DNA of 17,790 nt from Candidatus Heimdallarchaeota archaeon (GCA_021399405.1 JAAFKL010000233.1:1-17790), one strand, 5' to 3'; counted from the first letter of the stretch, positions 6,838 to 15,071 are shown. The notes: generated by a model not told the origin, from the letters alone. Numbers and translations: made by a program.

Positions 6838-7875
6838 ATGTCAAATATGAAAGCAATGGCTTTTACTGCACACGGCGGCTCAGATGTAATTGAACAAGTT
6901 GATGTGGAATTACCAGAAATAAAACCTTATGAAGTAAAAATTGATGTCAAAGCATTTGCATTGAATTATCTTGATATTTGGGTCAGAAAGGGAAGACCAA
7001 ATTCCACAATGCAATTCCCTCATGTTAGTGGTTCTGATTTTGCCGGTATTGTGAATACGATAGGTAGTAAAGCTAAGGGTTTTGAAATTGGTGATAGAGT
7101 GACTGTTAATCCGGGAGTCAGCTGTATGATGTGTAAGTATTGTCGAGCTGGAGAACAGAGTCAGTGTGAGAAATTTTCCATTCTTGGAAGTGGCTCTTGG
7201 GGTGGCTCTGCTGAACAGGCTTTAGTGCCTGCAAATAACCTCATGAAGATCCCAGACACCATGAATTTTACAGATGCTGCTGCTGCACCTCTCACAACTA
7301 TCACCGTCTATCGCATGATGCGAACAAAAGCTAATTTGTTGGAGGGAGAAAATCTACTGGTATTAGGTGCTGGAGGTGGTATAGGGACAGTTGCAGTTAA
7401 AATGGGAAAACACTTTGGGGCAAATGTAATTGCTCTTACATCAACAGATAAAGTGGAAAAAGTCAAGGGGATCGGAGCCGATTACGTATTGGATTACCAG
7501 AATACGAATGAATGGGATAAATTAGTTTTGGATCATACAGATGGTGAAGGAGCAAATGTTGTAATTGATCCTGTTGGAGCTTCAACTTGGGAAAAATCAA
7601 TAAACGCCTTAGCTAATGGTGGCCGTCATATTGTTTGTGGGGCAACTACAGGTCCGAATGCAAATACTGAGATTCGGACCTTATTTGTGAAACAGGGCAA
7701 ATTAGAGGGAAGTTATATGGGAAATAACAGAGAATTTGTTCAGTCTATGAATTTAGTGAAATCAGGTCATATTTCTCCAGTAATTGATTCAGTTGCACCC
7801 ATGGCAGATTTGGCAAAATCTCATGAAAGGTTAGAATCTGGAAATCATTTTGGTAAGCTAGTATTGACAATCTAA
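6838..7875 (+). CDS. Zinc-containing quinone oxidoreductase/alcohol dehydrogenase-like protein (MDR family)
   Basis: From the ATG at 6838 it has 345 residues, normal for medium-chain dehydrogenases. The GroES-like N-terminal domain shows GSDFAGIV and GDRVTVNPG. A structural zinc lobe follows with four cysteines, CMMCKYC then C (about 96, 99, 102, 110). The Rossmann domain has GAGGGIG at about 178-184, the NAD(P)H-binding turn, and IDPVG at about 244-248. The position that carries the catalytic zinc cysteine in true alcohol dehydrogenases reads LNYLDIWVRKG, as in quinone oxidoreductases, so only the structural zinc is expected. It would reduce an enone, quinone or aldehyde with NAD(P)H; the substrate cannot be told. 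A TTG at 6835 and an ATG at 6847 are alternative starts. It stands alone, with its own TATA-like box. Confidence 0.85.
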   Translation: MSNMKAMAFTAHGGSDVIEQVDVELPEIKPYEVKIDVKAFALNYLDIWVRKGRPNSTMQFPHVSGSDFAGIVNTIGSKAKGFEIGDRVTVNPGVSCMMCKYCRAGEQSQCEKFSILGSGSWGGSAEQALVPANNLMKIPDTMNFTDAAAAPLTTITVYRMMRTKANLLEGENLLVLGAGGGIGTVAVKMGKHFGANVIALTSTDKVEKVKGIGADYVLDYQNTNEWDKLVLDHTDGEGANVVIDPVGASTWEKSINALANGGRHIVCGATTGPNANTEIRTLFVKQGKLEGSYMGNNREFVQSMNLVKSGHISPVIDSVAPMADLAKSHERLESGNHFGKLVLTI

Positions 7876-7942
7876 TTATCATAAGATTTGAATTTATTTC
7901 AAGTAATGAATTTAGCTTTAATTTTGTAAAATACAATAATGA

Positions 7943-7950
7943 CTATATTA
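7943..7950 (+). promoter_or_regulatory. TATA-like box of the tsaC gene
   Basis: CTATATTA is centred 26 bases upstream of the ATG at 7973, the spacing expected if transcription starts at the start codon (leaderless mRNA). No Shine-Dalgarno motif is seen. Confidence 0.5.
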
Positions 7951-7972
7951 GTAATTCAATAAATTAATTGTA

Positions 7973-8587
7973 ATGAAAAGATTCCAGGAAAGTAATCTAT
8001 CAATTACTGATGTTGCAGCCAGGTTAATAGAAGGCGCGATTATGCTTTATCCCACTGATACTCTACCTGGAATTGGATGTCTTGGTAACAATCTTCAAGC
8101 TTTGGATAAATTATTTGCTATAAAGAAAAGAGACCCCTCCAAACCGGTCTCCTATGCTTTTTCCTCATTTGAAATGATGTCAAAATATGTGGAATTATCT
8201 CCTTATTGCATGAAATTTCAGTCTTTACTACCTGGAAAAGTGACTCTTGTGTTACCTAAAAAGAATGATGGGGCAATTTTGCATGGAGTTAAAAGTTTAA
8301 ATCTAGGATGTAGAATTCCTAAAGTTAACTGGTTATTGGAATTAATTTCTAACTTGGATTCACCAATCGTAACTACAAGTGCAAATATTTCGGGGACTCA
8401 ACCTGTAAATCGAGTTGAGGAAATCCCGAGAGAAATTTTAAATCAGATTGATATTTTGATTGAATGGCCTGGAGAACTAACAGGAGTCGGATCGACAGTT
8501 ATCGATTTAACAACTCAGAATGAATTCAAGATTCTTAGAGAAGGATCAGTAAGTAAATCGGAAATTGAATCATTGATTTTGGATTAA
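7973..8587 (+). CDS. tsaC: Threonylcarbamoyl-AMP synthase (TsaC/Sua5/YrdC family)
   Basis: This enzyme makes L-threonylcarbamoyl-AMP from threonine, bicarbonate and ATP, the first step of the t6A modification at tRNA position 37. Family marks are visible: YPTDTLPGIGC (26-36), KKRDPSKPV (51-59), TTSANISG (134-141), GSTVIDL (173-179) and the closing ILREGSVS. In most relatives the first motif reads YPTDTVYGLGC, so LP replaces VY here. At 204 residues it is only the catalytic YrdC domain and lacks the C-terminal Sua5 domain that many archaeal proteins carry. The last 18 bases overlap the end of the convergent gene at 8570-8974. The ATG is supported by the TATA spacing. Confidence 0.88.
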   Translation: MKRFQESNLSITDVAARLIEGAIMLYPTDTLPGIGCLGNNLQALDKLFAIKKRDPSKPVSYAFSSFEMMSKYVELSPYCMKFQSLLPGKVTLVLPKKNDGAILHGVKSLNLGCRIPKVNWLLELISNLDSPIVTTSANISGTQPVNRVEEIPREILNQIDILIEWPGELTGVGSTVIDLTTQNEFKILREGSVSKSEIESLILD

Positions 8588-8974
8588 TTCTTCTAATCGT
8601 TCTAATCGATCATTTACCAGGTCCAATGTTTTCTCAAGACTGGCAATTTTGGATTCTAAGTTCTCAACTATTGGATCTCTTGTGTTCTGAACATTTGTTG
8701 CGGTGGACCCACCTTCAGTCTCATTTGTACTCAATAAATGGTCTACTTGCTCTAAGAGTTCTTTGTGAATCAATTCATATTGAAAAGAATTCACTACAAC
8801 ATTTACTTTGTTAAATATTTCACCTAAGCCTTTGTGTATGGATCGTTTAGTTAAATATGGCAAAGCAAGTTCAGCTTCTACAACATCATCTAATTTTATC
8901 CTCAATAACCATTTTCCCATTTCTTGTTCGAGTGTTGTAATATATCTTGAACCAGCAATTTTAGCAGTGTACAT
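8570..8974 (-). CDS. Small protein with C-terminal coiled coil, unknown function
   Basis: I do not recognise this 134-residue protein. Residues 1-80 look like a compact mixed alpha/beta domain with strands such as KWLLRIKLDD and helices around 46-80. A polar linker rich in Thr, Gly and Asn (82-100) leads to a heptad-patterned helix at about 103-132 (LESKIASLEKTLDLVNDRL), a likely dimerising coiled coil. It is convergent with tsaC and overlaps its end by 18 bases. The minus strand has a palindromic TATA-like AGTATTAATACT at 9004-9015, about 35 bases before the ATG, which supports a real gene divergent from topA. No enzyme motif is visible. Confidence 0.65.
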   Translation of the reverse strand: MYTAKIAGSRYITTLEQEMGKWLLRIKLDDVVEAELALPYLTKRSIHKGLGEIFNKVNVVVNSFQYELIHKELLEQVDHLLSTNETEGGSTATNVQNTRDPIVENLESKIASLEKTLDLVNDRLERLEELIQNQ

Positions 8975-9003
8975 AATATTCCTGTAATATTTTTCTGTTT
9001 TTC

Positions 9004-9015
9004 AGTATTAATACT
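9004..9015 (-). promoter_or_regulatory. TATA-like palindrome upstream of the coiled-coil protein gene
   Basis: AGTATTAATACT is a perfect palindrome centred 35 bases before the ATG at 8974, which would give a leader of about 10 bases. The 187-base gap to topA therefore holds divergent promoters. Confidence 0.35.
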
Positions 9016-9108
9016 ATTCACATAAATTTGTTTAATAGTATCATATTGTACTAAAAAAGAGTTTAGTGTCAAATGGTTAGAAGTGGTTAGGATTAATAAT
9101 TTTGAAAA

Positions 9109-9116
9109 TTTATATT
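9109..9116 (+). promoter_or_regulatory. TATA-like box of topA
   Basis: TTTATATT lies about 50 bases before the ATG at 9162, giving an inferred leader of about 24 bases. A partial Shine-Dalgarno match, GTGATA, lies at 9145-9150 but is rather far from the start. Confidence 0.4.
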
Positions 9117-9161
9117 GGCTGAAAAGATAGCCTTCTAAATTACTGTGATAATTATGCGAGT

Positions 9162-11588
9162 ATGGCTGTTGATAGCGATGTCTCGGGGTATGAAATTTCA
9201 CACCCTAAATCACTAAAATTAGATTCATTTATTCTAGGCATTGCTGAAAAACCTGATGCTGCAAAAAATATTGCACTGGCATTAGATCCCAAATCAAAAG
9301 AAATTAACTTTAAAGTTGAGAAATTTGATCATTTAACTAAGGAAAAAATAACTTTACCAAAATTAGATAAAGTATACCAATCGAAATACAAAGGAAAAAC
9401 AATGATAATTGTACCTGCCTCAGGTCATCTTTTCACATTAATCCAAGATGGCTATGGATGGCAATTTCCTGTGTATGATTTCAAATGGGTTCCGTTGAAT
9501 GAATCATACAAAAATTCAACAAAAATTAATATTAACTACCTTCAAAGAATTGAAGCCACAATTGAAATAATGCGGTTTTTGACTAATCTAACAGAAGATC
9601 GAATAGTTATGACCGATTATGATGAAGAAGGTGAAGTTATTGGTGCTGTCATAATATCTGAGTTATCAGGACAAAATTCATTGCAACTTGCAAAACGTAT
9701 GCGATACTCCTCATTTGCAAAAAAAGAGATACAAACATCGTTTGATAAAACTGTAGGAAACAATGGTGCTGATTCTGGAATTGATTTCGGGATGTATTTG
9801 AGAGGGTTAATGAGACATTACTTAGATTGGTTGTGGGGTATTAATCTTTCTCGAGCTTTAATGTTATCACTCAAAAATACAACTGGCAGATATTTCACTT
9901 TATCAACAGGTAGAGTACAAGGACCTACATTATCTTTTGTAGCAGATCGAGAGGAAAAAATCAATCTTCATGTACCAGTACCTAAATTCAAGATAAATTT
10001 GTCAATCAAAGCAAAATCAGTCTATGATCTAATTTATAGAGAAGGAGAATTCAAAGTTGAAAAAGAAGGGAAGAAAGCAGTATCGGAAATAGAAGGAAAT
10101 CCAATAAATGTTGCCGATGTAAGTAAAAAAGAAAATGATGTTAATCCTCCTGCTCCTTACAATCTATCTACACTACAAAAGGATGGCAATCGATTTTTTG
10201 GTTTTGAACCTTCAAGAACTCTGAGAGCTGCACAAAAATTATATTTATCGGGGGTTACATCATATCCAAGAACTAGTAGTGAAAAATATCCACCAGAAAC
10301 CGATCACAAAGCAATTCTTCATAATTTGGCTAAGATCCCCACTTTCAAAAGTGCAAGTAATAAGGTAATTTCCAAATCAAAAAGACTCAATCGACCCAAT
10401 GAAGGTTCCAAAAAAGATCCCGCACATCCTTGTCTTCATCCTACTGGAGAATTACCAAAGAAGTTAGGAGATGATGATATGAAAATATTTTCTCTGATTG
10501 TTTATCGATATTTTGCAACTTTTGGTAAACCTGCAGTAATAGAAAACACAAAGGTATCATTTGAGGTTAATAATCATAATTTTAGGTTGTCAGGTAAAAG
10601 GACGATAGATAAGGGATGGAGAGAATGGGCAGGGGCATATGACAGTTCTAAAGATGTTGAATTACCCAATTTCAAGGTTGGAGCAACTTACAAAATAAAT
10701 AATTTATCACTTGAAACCAAGTATTCTAGTCCCCCTGCGAAATTTACTCAATCTTCGCTTCTAACAAAAATGGAAAAGGTTTCAATCGGAACCAAAGCTA
10801 CACGAGCAGATATTATCAAAAATTTAGTTGATAGGAAATTTCTGAGAAACAAACCGCTTGATATTACATTAATGGGAGATACGATTACTGAGGTTCTCAA
10901 AAATTACAGCCCTCAAGTGATTTCTGTAGAATTATCGCGAAAATTAGAAGAAATGGGAGATTTAATTCAACAATCAGTGTATGAAAATAAACCAGATTCT
11001 GAAGCATTCACGCTCTCTGATGCCCTGGTTCGCGGAATTACTTTGCTCCACGAAATGTTAGATCAGTTGATGTTTAATCAAAAACAGATCGGAGAATTAA
11101 TCGATCTCAATCTTCTCTCACAAAGACGGGATGAAGCAATAATTGGAGATTGTATGAACTGTGATGATGGTAAATTGAAAATGATTCGCAGTTTAGCATC
11201 AGGAAAACGATTTGTAGGTTGCTCTAACTACTTTACAGAAGTAAAATGTAATACAACCTACCCACTTCCACAAAGAGAAAAGTTGGACCTTAAAACTGCA
11301 AATTGTTCTGCAGACAATTATCCAACTCTCCGTGTATTTCCTATTTATGATCCAAAGAAAAAGAAACAAGGTCGACCCTGGATACTTTGTTTAAATCCAG
11401 AATGTCCAAAAAGGAAGGAACGTCAAGAAGAGATTGAAAAAAGCAAAATGAGAGCTAAGGAAAGGAAATTAAAGAAAACTGGAAAGAAAACTACCAAAAA
11501 AGGAACAAAAAAGACTACGAAAAAAACAACAAAGAAAGCAACCAAGAAGACTGTAAAGAAAACGAGAAAGAGGAGGACAGATAAATGA
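9162..11588 (+). CDS. topA: DNA topoisomerase I, type IA, with lysine-rich tail
   Basis: This enzyme relaxes negatively supercoiled DNA through a transient 5'-phosphotyrosine link to one strand. The TOPRIM domain begins with LGIAEKPDAAK (catalytic Glu29), passes PASGH and ends with the metal-binding TDYDEEGE (Asp152, Asp154, Glu156). Further motifs are STGRVQGPTL (248-257) and the active-site Tyr368 in GVTSYPRTSS. SIGTKATRADII (541-552) closes the core. Two cysteine clusters near 664-696 (CMNC ... C ... C) and 715-748 suggest C-terminal zinc ribbons. Residues 760-808 form an extremely basic tail with repeated KKTTKK-like units, resembling linker-histone tails, likely to hold DNA without sequence preference. 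At 808 residues it is slightly longer than usual, mostly from the tail. The stop overlaps the next start as ATGA. Confidence 0.95.
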   Translation: MAVDSDVSGYEISHPKSLKLDSFILGIAEKPDAAKNIALALDPKSKEINFKVEKFDHLTKEKITLPKLDKVYQSKYKGKTMIIVPASGHLFTLIQDGYGWQFPVYDFKWVPLNESYKNSTKININYLQRIEATIEIMRFLTNLTEDRIVMTDYDEEGEVIGAVIISELSGQNSLQLAKRMRYSSFAKKEIQTSFDKTVGNNGADSGIDFGMYLRGLMRHYLDWLWGINLSRALMLSLKNTTGRYFTLSTGRVQGPTLSFVADREEKINLHVPVPKFKINLSIKAKSVYDLIYREGEFKVEKEGKKAVSEIEGNPINVADVSKKENDVNPPAPYNLSTLQKDGNRFFGFEPSRTLRAAQKLYLSGVTSYPRTSSEKYPPETDHKAILHNLAKIPTFKSASNKVISKSKRLNRPNEGSKKDPAHPCLHPTGELPKKLGDDDMKIFSLIVYRYFATFGKPAVIENTKVSFEVNNHNFRLSGKRTIDKGWREWAGAYDSSKDVELPNFKVGATYKINNLSLETKYSSPPAKFTQSSLLTKMEKVSIGTKATRADIIKNLVDRKFLRNKPLDITLMGDTITEVLKNYSPQVISVELSRKLEEMGDLIQQSVYENKPDSEAFTLSDALVRGITLLHEMLDQLMFNQKQIGELIDLNLLSQRRDEAIIGDCMNCDDGKLKMIRSLASGKRFVGCSNYFTEVKCNTTYPLPQREKLDLKTANCSADNYPTLRVFPIYDPKKKKQGRPWILCLNPECPKRKERQEEIEKSKMRAKERKLKKTGKKTTKKGTKKTTKKTTKKATKKTVKKTRKRRTDK

Positions 11589-11839
11589 CAATCACAATTT
11601 GTTTGATAGAGGTTTGTCATAGACCAAAAGACAATGATTCCAAACATGACTTTTGTAGTAGACACGATAAAGCACTTGAGAACATTAACAGTGTTTTTCA
11701 GGAGTGGACCGTGGCCTACGGAGAAAAATATCGAAAGAAAAAATATTTACAAAATTTGTTAACAAATGAAGATGTATCCTCAGGAAAATGGGTTAAAGAA
11801 GTGGTTAAACACCTCTTAGAAGAAGAAGTATCCAAATAA
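11585..11839 (+). CDS. Small Cys/His protein, probably zinc-binding, coupled to topA
   Basis: This 84-residue protein starts inside the topA stop (ATGA overlap), so it is very probably cotranscribed and translationally coupled. Its N-terminus has Cys6, Cys11, Cys24 and His27 (CLIEVCH ... FCSRHD), a plausible zinc site, followed by a helical region with EWTVAYGEKY and KWVKEVVKHLLEEE. I cannot name the family with certainty; the Cys pattern followed by a short helical bundle resembles small archaeal zinc proteins of unknown role. Placement after topA suggests a link to DNA topology or nucleic-acid binding, but that is context only. Confidence 0.7.
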   Translation: MTITICLIEVCHRPKDNDSKHDFCSRHDKALENINSVFQEWTVAYGEKYRKKKYLQNLLTNEDVSSGKWVKEVVKHLLEEEVSK

Positions 11840-11872
11840 TTTATCACTGCTAAATGAGAATAGAATAAATAC

Positions 11873-11880
11873 CTATATAG
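11873..11880 (+). promoter_or_regulatory. TATA box of srp54
   Basis: CTATATAG is centred about 25 bases before the GTG start at 11902, so the message is probably leaderless with a GTG start. This promoter would drive srp54 and the short TrmY-like gene. Confidence 0.6.
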
Positions 11881-11901
11881 TACTTATTTAACATAATTAA
11901 T

Positions 11902-13260
11902 GTGGTATTATCAGGCTTAGGAAAGTCACTTTCTGGTGCTGTTAACAAGATCCTTAATCGAGGACCTATTGATAAACAAGCAATTCTGGAGTTAAAGAAT
12001 GAGATTTTTCGATCTTTACTAGAGGCTGATATTAATTTTAATCTTGCCTCACAAATGGCAGATAATTTATATCAACGAGCTTTGGTTGAAAAACCACCGA
12101 TGGGTATCTCAAGGAAAGATGCAATGGTTAACATCATTTATGAAGAATTAACCAAAATTATGGGAGGTACAGCATACACTCTCGACTTGCAAAAAGGTAG
12201 GGTCAATGTGCTAATGATGATTGGAATCCAGGGTTCAGGGAAAACTACAACCATTGGTAAATTATCAAAATTCCTCAAGCATGACAGATGGAATGTAGGT
12301 TTAATATGCACAGATACTTGGCGTCCCGGTGCTTATGACCAACTCAAACAGTTGGGCGATAAAGTTGGAGTTGAAACTTATGGTGAACCTGACGAGAAAA
12401 ATGCTCTGAAAATTGCCACTAAAGGTTTGAAACACCTAACTGAAGCTGGAAAAAATGTTATAATTGTAGACACTGCGGGTAGACACAAAGAAGAAAAAGA
12501 ACTACTCAAAGAAATGGTTAAACTAAATAAAAAAGTAAAACCTGATGAAATAATACTAGTAATCGATGGAACCCTAGGACAAAGTGCATACATTCAGGCT
12601 ACTGCATTTGCTGACACAACAAATATTGGAAGCATTATTGTTACCAAACTTGACGGTACTGCCAAAGGTGGAGGTGCGATTTCAGCTGCAGCTGCCACTC
12701 ATGCACCAATTAAATTCATTGGATTGGGCGAGGATATTGCAGAATTAGAAAAATTCGATCCTAAAGGATTTGCAAGTAGAATATTAGGCCTTGGTGATAT
12801 CACCGGTATTATTGATCAAGTAGAGCGAGCCCAAATTATGCCCGATGAAGATCGAGCAAAAGAAATGATGAAGGGAAATGTTTCCTACAATGATATGTTG
12901 GAATTATTCAAATCTATGGGTAAATTTGGAGGTATCCGAAAACTCCTAGAAAAACTGCCAGGTGGAATATCTTACAATGTAGATGACAATATGCTAGCAA
13001 CTTCAAAAGATTCAATGAAACAATTCGAAAATATTATTTTATCGATGACTCCTGATGAGCGAAATGCATTTGTTAAGCTTAATAGATCTAGGATAGATAG
13101 AATCGCAATGGGTTCAGGAGTAACAGTTGAAAAGGTACGAGAACTCATCAATCAGAAAAAAGTAAGTGAGAAATGGATAAAACAAATGATGCGATCAGGT
13201 AAACGAAGGGGTCGCGGGGGACAACAATCAGGTCTTCCGTTTAACATGATGGGAATGTAA
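11902..13260 (+). CDS. srp54: Signal recognition particle 54 kDa protein (SRP54/Ffh)
   Basis: SRP54 is the GTPase of the signal recognition particle. It binds signal sequences on ribosomes and 7S RNA, and delivers nascent chains to FtsY at the membrane. The N domain (1-90) is followed by the G domain with G1 GIQGSGKTT (108-116), DTWRPGAYDQL (138-148), DTAGR (190-194) and TKLDGTAKGG (248-257). The linker GLGDI precedes the methionine-rich M domain (about 316-435), which has the RNA-binding helix-turn-helix SRIDRIAMGSG (396-406). The Arg/Gly-rich and Met-rich C-terminus is usual for archaeal SRP54. GTG at 11902 gives the family-typical N-terminus MVLSGLGKSL. At 452 residues it is full length. 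The next gene starts one base after its stop. Confidence 0.97.
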   Translation: MVLSGLGKSLSGAVNKILNRGPIDKQAILELKNEIFRSLLEADINFNLASQMADNLYQRALVEKPPMGISRKDAMVNIIYEELTKIMGGTAYTLDLQKGRVNVLMMIGIQGSGKTTTIGKLSKFLKHDRWNVGLICTDTWRPGAYDQLKQLGDKVGVETYGEPDEKNALKIATKGLKHLTEAGKNVIIVDTAGRHKEEKELLKEMVKLNKKVKPDEIILVIDGTLGQSAYIQATAFADTTNIGSIIVTKLDGTAKGGGAISAAAATHAPIKFIGLGEDIAELEKFDPKGFASRILGLGDITGIIDQVERAQIMPDEDRAKEMMKGNVSYNDMLELFKSMGKFGGIRKLLEKLPGGISYNVDDNMLATSKDSMKQFENIILSMTPDERNAFVKLNRSRIDRIAMGSGVTVEKVRELINQKKVSEKWIKQMMRSGKRRGRGGQQSGLPFNMMGM

Positions 13261-13261
13261 A

Positions 13262-13762
13262 ATGAAACTTGTCATATTTTGTGACAGCTACCCTCCTGAG
13301 AAGAAAACTTGGTCATCACCTGAGATTAATGATAGGTCAGATTGGTCTTGGATCAGTGAATTGATCGCGACATGGTTCTGTTACAGTAATGGTATACGCA
13401 AAGAAAATGAGGTCACTATTGTTATTAAAGAAATACAGATCACTTTATCTGGAGAAAAAATTAGATATTTAGCGCCTTCTCAGAGATCCATTCTCTCCAT
13501 TGTACATAATGCCTATAAAGGACATTTGACACAAAATAAGAGAAAGCAACCTGGTGTTTATGTGACCAAATTCACGGGTTACGATCAATTTGAGAGCCCT
13601 CAAGCAAGGATTTCCTTAACCGACAAACAAGTAATTCAGACAACTTCTAACAAATCACAAATTAGAACTCTATTTGTTGAAGGAATGAAAGAGGATATCA
13701 CACCAATACATATACTAGCTAGTAATTATAACCAAGCTTTAATTTGGTTGATTTATGGATAA
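13262..13762 (+). CDS. trmY: TrmY-like tRNA pseudouridine-54 N1-methyltransferase, C-terminally short
   Basis: TrmY is a SPOUT-class methyltransferase that adds the N1-methyl group to pseudouridine 54 in the tRNA T loop. Matches to the family include the SNGIRKENEVTIVI stretch (about 42-55), IRYLAPSQRS (68-77) and PGVYVTKF (97-104), in the expected order. The family is usually about 190-200 residues; this one has 166 and ends at PIHILASNYN plus a short hydrophobic stretch. It lacks a recognisable version of the C-terminal part that forms the trefoil knot and SAM site (motif like SLGP..LHADH..). No downstream frame restores it before pus10. It may be a divergent active form, a form with altered function, or a truncated gene. 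It starts one base after srp54 and precedes pus10, which makes its substrate. Confidence 0.7.
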   Translation: MKLVIFCDSYPPEKKTWSSPEINDRSDWSWISELIATWFCYSNGIRKENEVTIVIKEIQITLSGEKIRYLAPSQRSILSIVHNAYKGHLTQNKRKQPGVYVTKFTGYDQFESPQARISLTDKQVIQTTSNKSQIRTLFVEGMKEDITPIHILASNYNQALIWLIYG

Positions 13763-13811
13763 TATAAAGATCTGGGGTTAATTTAGGATTCTAAACGAAG
13801 AGCAAATAGAA

Positions 13812-13819
13812 TTTATTAG
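13812..13819 (+). promoter_or_regulatory. Possible TATA box of pus10
   Basis: TTTATTAG lies about 38 bases before the ATG at 13854, in a 91-base gap after the TrmY-like gene, giving a leader of around 12 bases. The match is weak. Confidence 0.3.
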
Positions 13820-13853
13820 GGATAATAATTGTTGTAACTACTGCATTTACAGA

Positions 13854-15017
13854 ATGGCAAAACCAGCTAAATCCTTAGATGAATTCAATATGAGCCAACT
13901 TAAAGATGAATATCAATTTATCAGTCTTGAGGATGAGGACAACTGCAGATCATGCAAAGGGATCACTGGAAAATGTATTATATTGCATTCAAAGCTTGAG
14001 AGAAGACTAAACCAAGTAGAATTCGAAACATATCTTGTTGGCATTAGGATTCACAAAAAATTTAATTTTCTAGATGATGTATTTACTCACCAGAATCTTA
14101 TAGTTATACCATACAAGCAGTTCATGACCAATTTCTATTCTGATAAAATTACTAATCAATTACACAAAACAAATCTACAAGATTTACCAGATGTAACAAT
14201 AATAATTGATGTTAAGGAAAGACCTAGGTTTAACCTCGATATTAGATCATTATACATACTAGGGAAGTATCAAAAACTAAAACGGGGAGTACCCCAGACG
14301 AAGTGGCCATGCTCTGAATGTAAAGGTAGGAAATGTGAAACTTGTAATTATACCGGACAACAGTATCCATTTACCGTCGAGACAATCGTTGCTGAATCAT
14401 TTCTTGAAGCTTCAAAATCATTGTCATCTAGCTTTCATGGCGCGGGTCGAGAGGATATCGATGCCCTCATGTTAGGTGAAGGAAGACCATTTGTGTTAGA
14501 GCTAAAACAACCTTTGATTAGAAGTATAGAAATTAAAATGCTACAAGCCGTTGTAAATCAATCAGACAAGGTTCAAATTACAAATCTCACATTTACTGAT
14601 AAATCTAAGGTGGTTTTGTTAAAAAACAGTTCACCTGATAGTAGAAAAGAATACCGAGCTACAATTCAACTTTCACAGAAATTGGATTCGGAAAGTTTGA
14701 CCAATTTGAAGCAAATTGGAGAAGATCCAATAATTCTACAGCAACAGACACCTGTAAGGGTAAGCCACCGCAGAGCTGATAAAATTAGAGAGAAATCAAT
14801 TTACGGATTTAAAATTATAGAATCTAATGACGACCAAAATTCAATAACTCTTTTGATTGAAGCTGAAGGAGGTGCATACATTAAGGAGTTCATCTCAGGG
14901 GATGAGGGAAGAACAACACCCAGTATTACTGAGTATTTACAGCAGTCTGCAGTATGTATAGCTTTAGATGTAATCAAAGTGGATGATAAAGGTCTATTTA
15001 ATCTAGCAAATCCTTGA
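13854..15017 (+). CDS. pus10: tRNA pseudouridine synthase Pus10 (positions 54 and 55)
   Basis: Archaeal Pus10 converts uridines 54 and 55 of the tRNA T loop to pseudouridine. The N-terminal part (about 30-170) is the THUMP-containing RNA-binding region, with zinc-site cysteines CRSC (31-34) and WPCSEC ... CETC (153-164) and the GVPQTKWPC approach. The catalytic domain has GREDIDALMLGEGRPFVLE, with Asp201 as the likely nucleophile, then the basic PVRVSHRRADKIR (300-312) and GGAYIKEFISGDEGRTTPSI (339-358). In Pus10 sequences I recall, the residue after DxD-V/A is often Arg (DVRML, DARML); here it is Leu206, which may be a lineage variant. At 387 residues the length is normal. It sits between the TrmY-like gene and rpl21e, matching a common archaeal order. 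Confidence 0.93.
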   Translation: MAKPAKSLDEFNMSQLKDEYQFISLEDEDNCRSCKGITGKCIILHSKLERRLNQVEFETYLVGIRIHKKFNFLDDVFTHQNLIVIPYKQFMTNFYSDKITNQLHKTNLQDLPDVTIIIDVKERPRFNLDIRSLYILGKYQKLKRGVPQTKWPCSECKGRKCETCNYTGQQYPFTVETIVAESFLEASKSLSSSFHGAGREDIDALMLGEGRPFVLELKQPLIRSIEIKMLQAVVNQSDKVQITNLTFTDKSKVVLLKNSSPDSRKEYRATIQLSQKLDSESLTNLKQIGEDPIILQQQTPVRVSHRRADKIREKSIYGFKIIESNDDQNSITLLIEAEGGAYIKEFISGDEGRTTPSITEYLQQSAVCIALDVIKVDDKGLFNLANP

Positions 15018-15021
15018 TCGA

Positions 15022-15037
15022 TTTAATAATTATTAAA
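15022..15037 (+). promoter_or_regulatory. Palindromic AT box ahead of the rpl21e cluster
   Basis: TTTAATAATTATTAAA is a perfect 16-base palindrome centred about 42 bases before the ATG at 15072. It can serve as the TATA element of the rpl21e-rpoF-DUF655-rsmA run, with a leader of about 15-20 bases. Symmetry in so AT-rich a site may be incidental. Confidence 0.4.
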
Positions 15038-15071
15038 AGAGATAAAATTCTAGGCAGTATTGTAGTTAAAA

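Noticed and set aside
8902..9201. Minus-strand frame across the topA start
   Set aside because: It overlaps the divergent promoter region and both neighbouring gene starts and shows no protein-like pattern.
11423..11665. Minus-strand hydrophobic frame opposite the topA tail
   Set aside because: The Phe/Val-rich sequence is simply the antisense of the Lys/Thr-rich tail.
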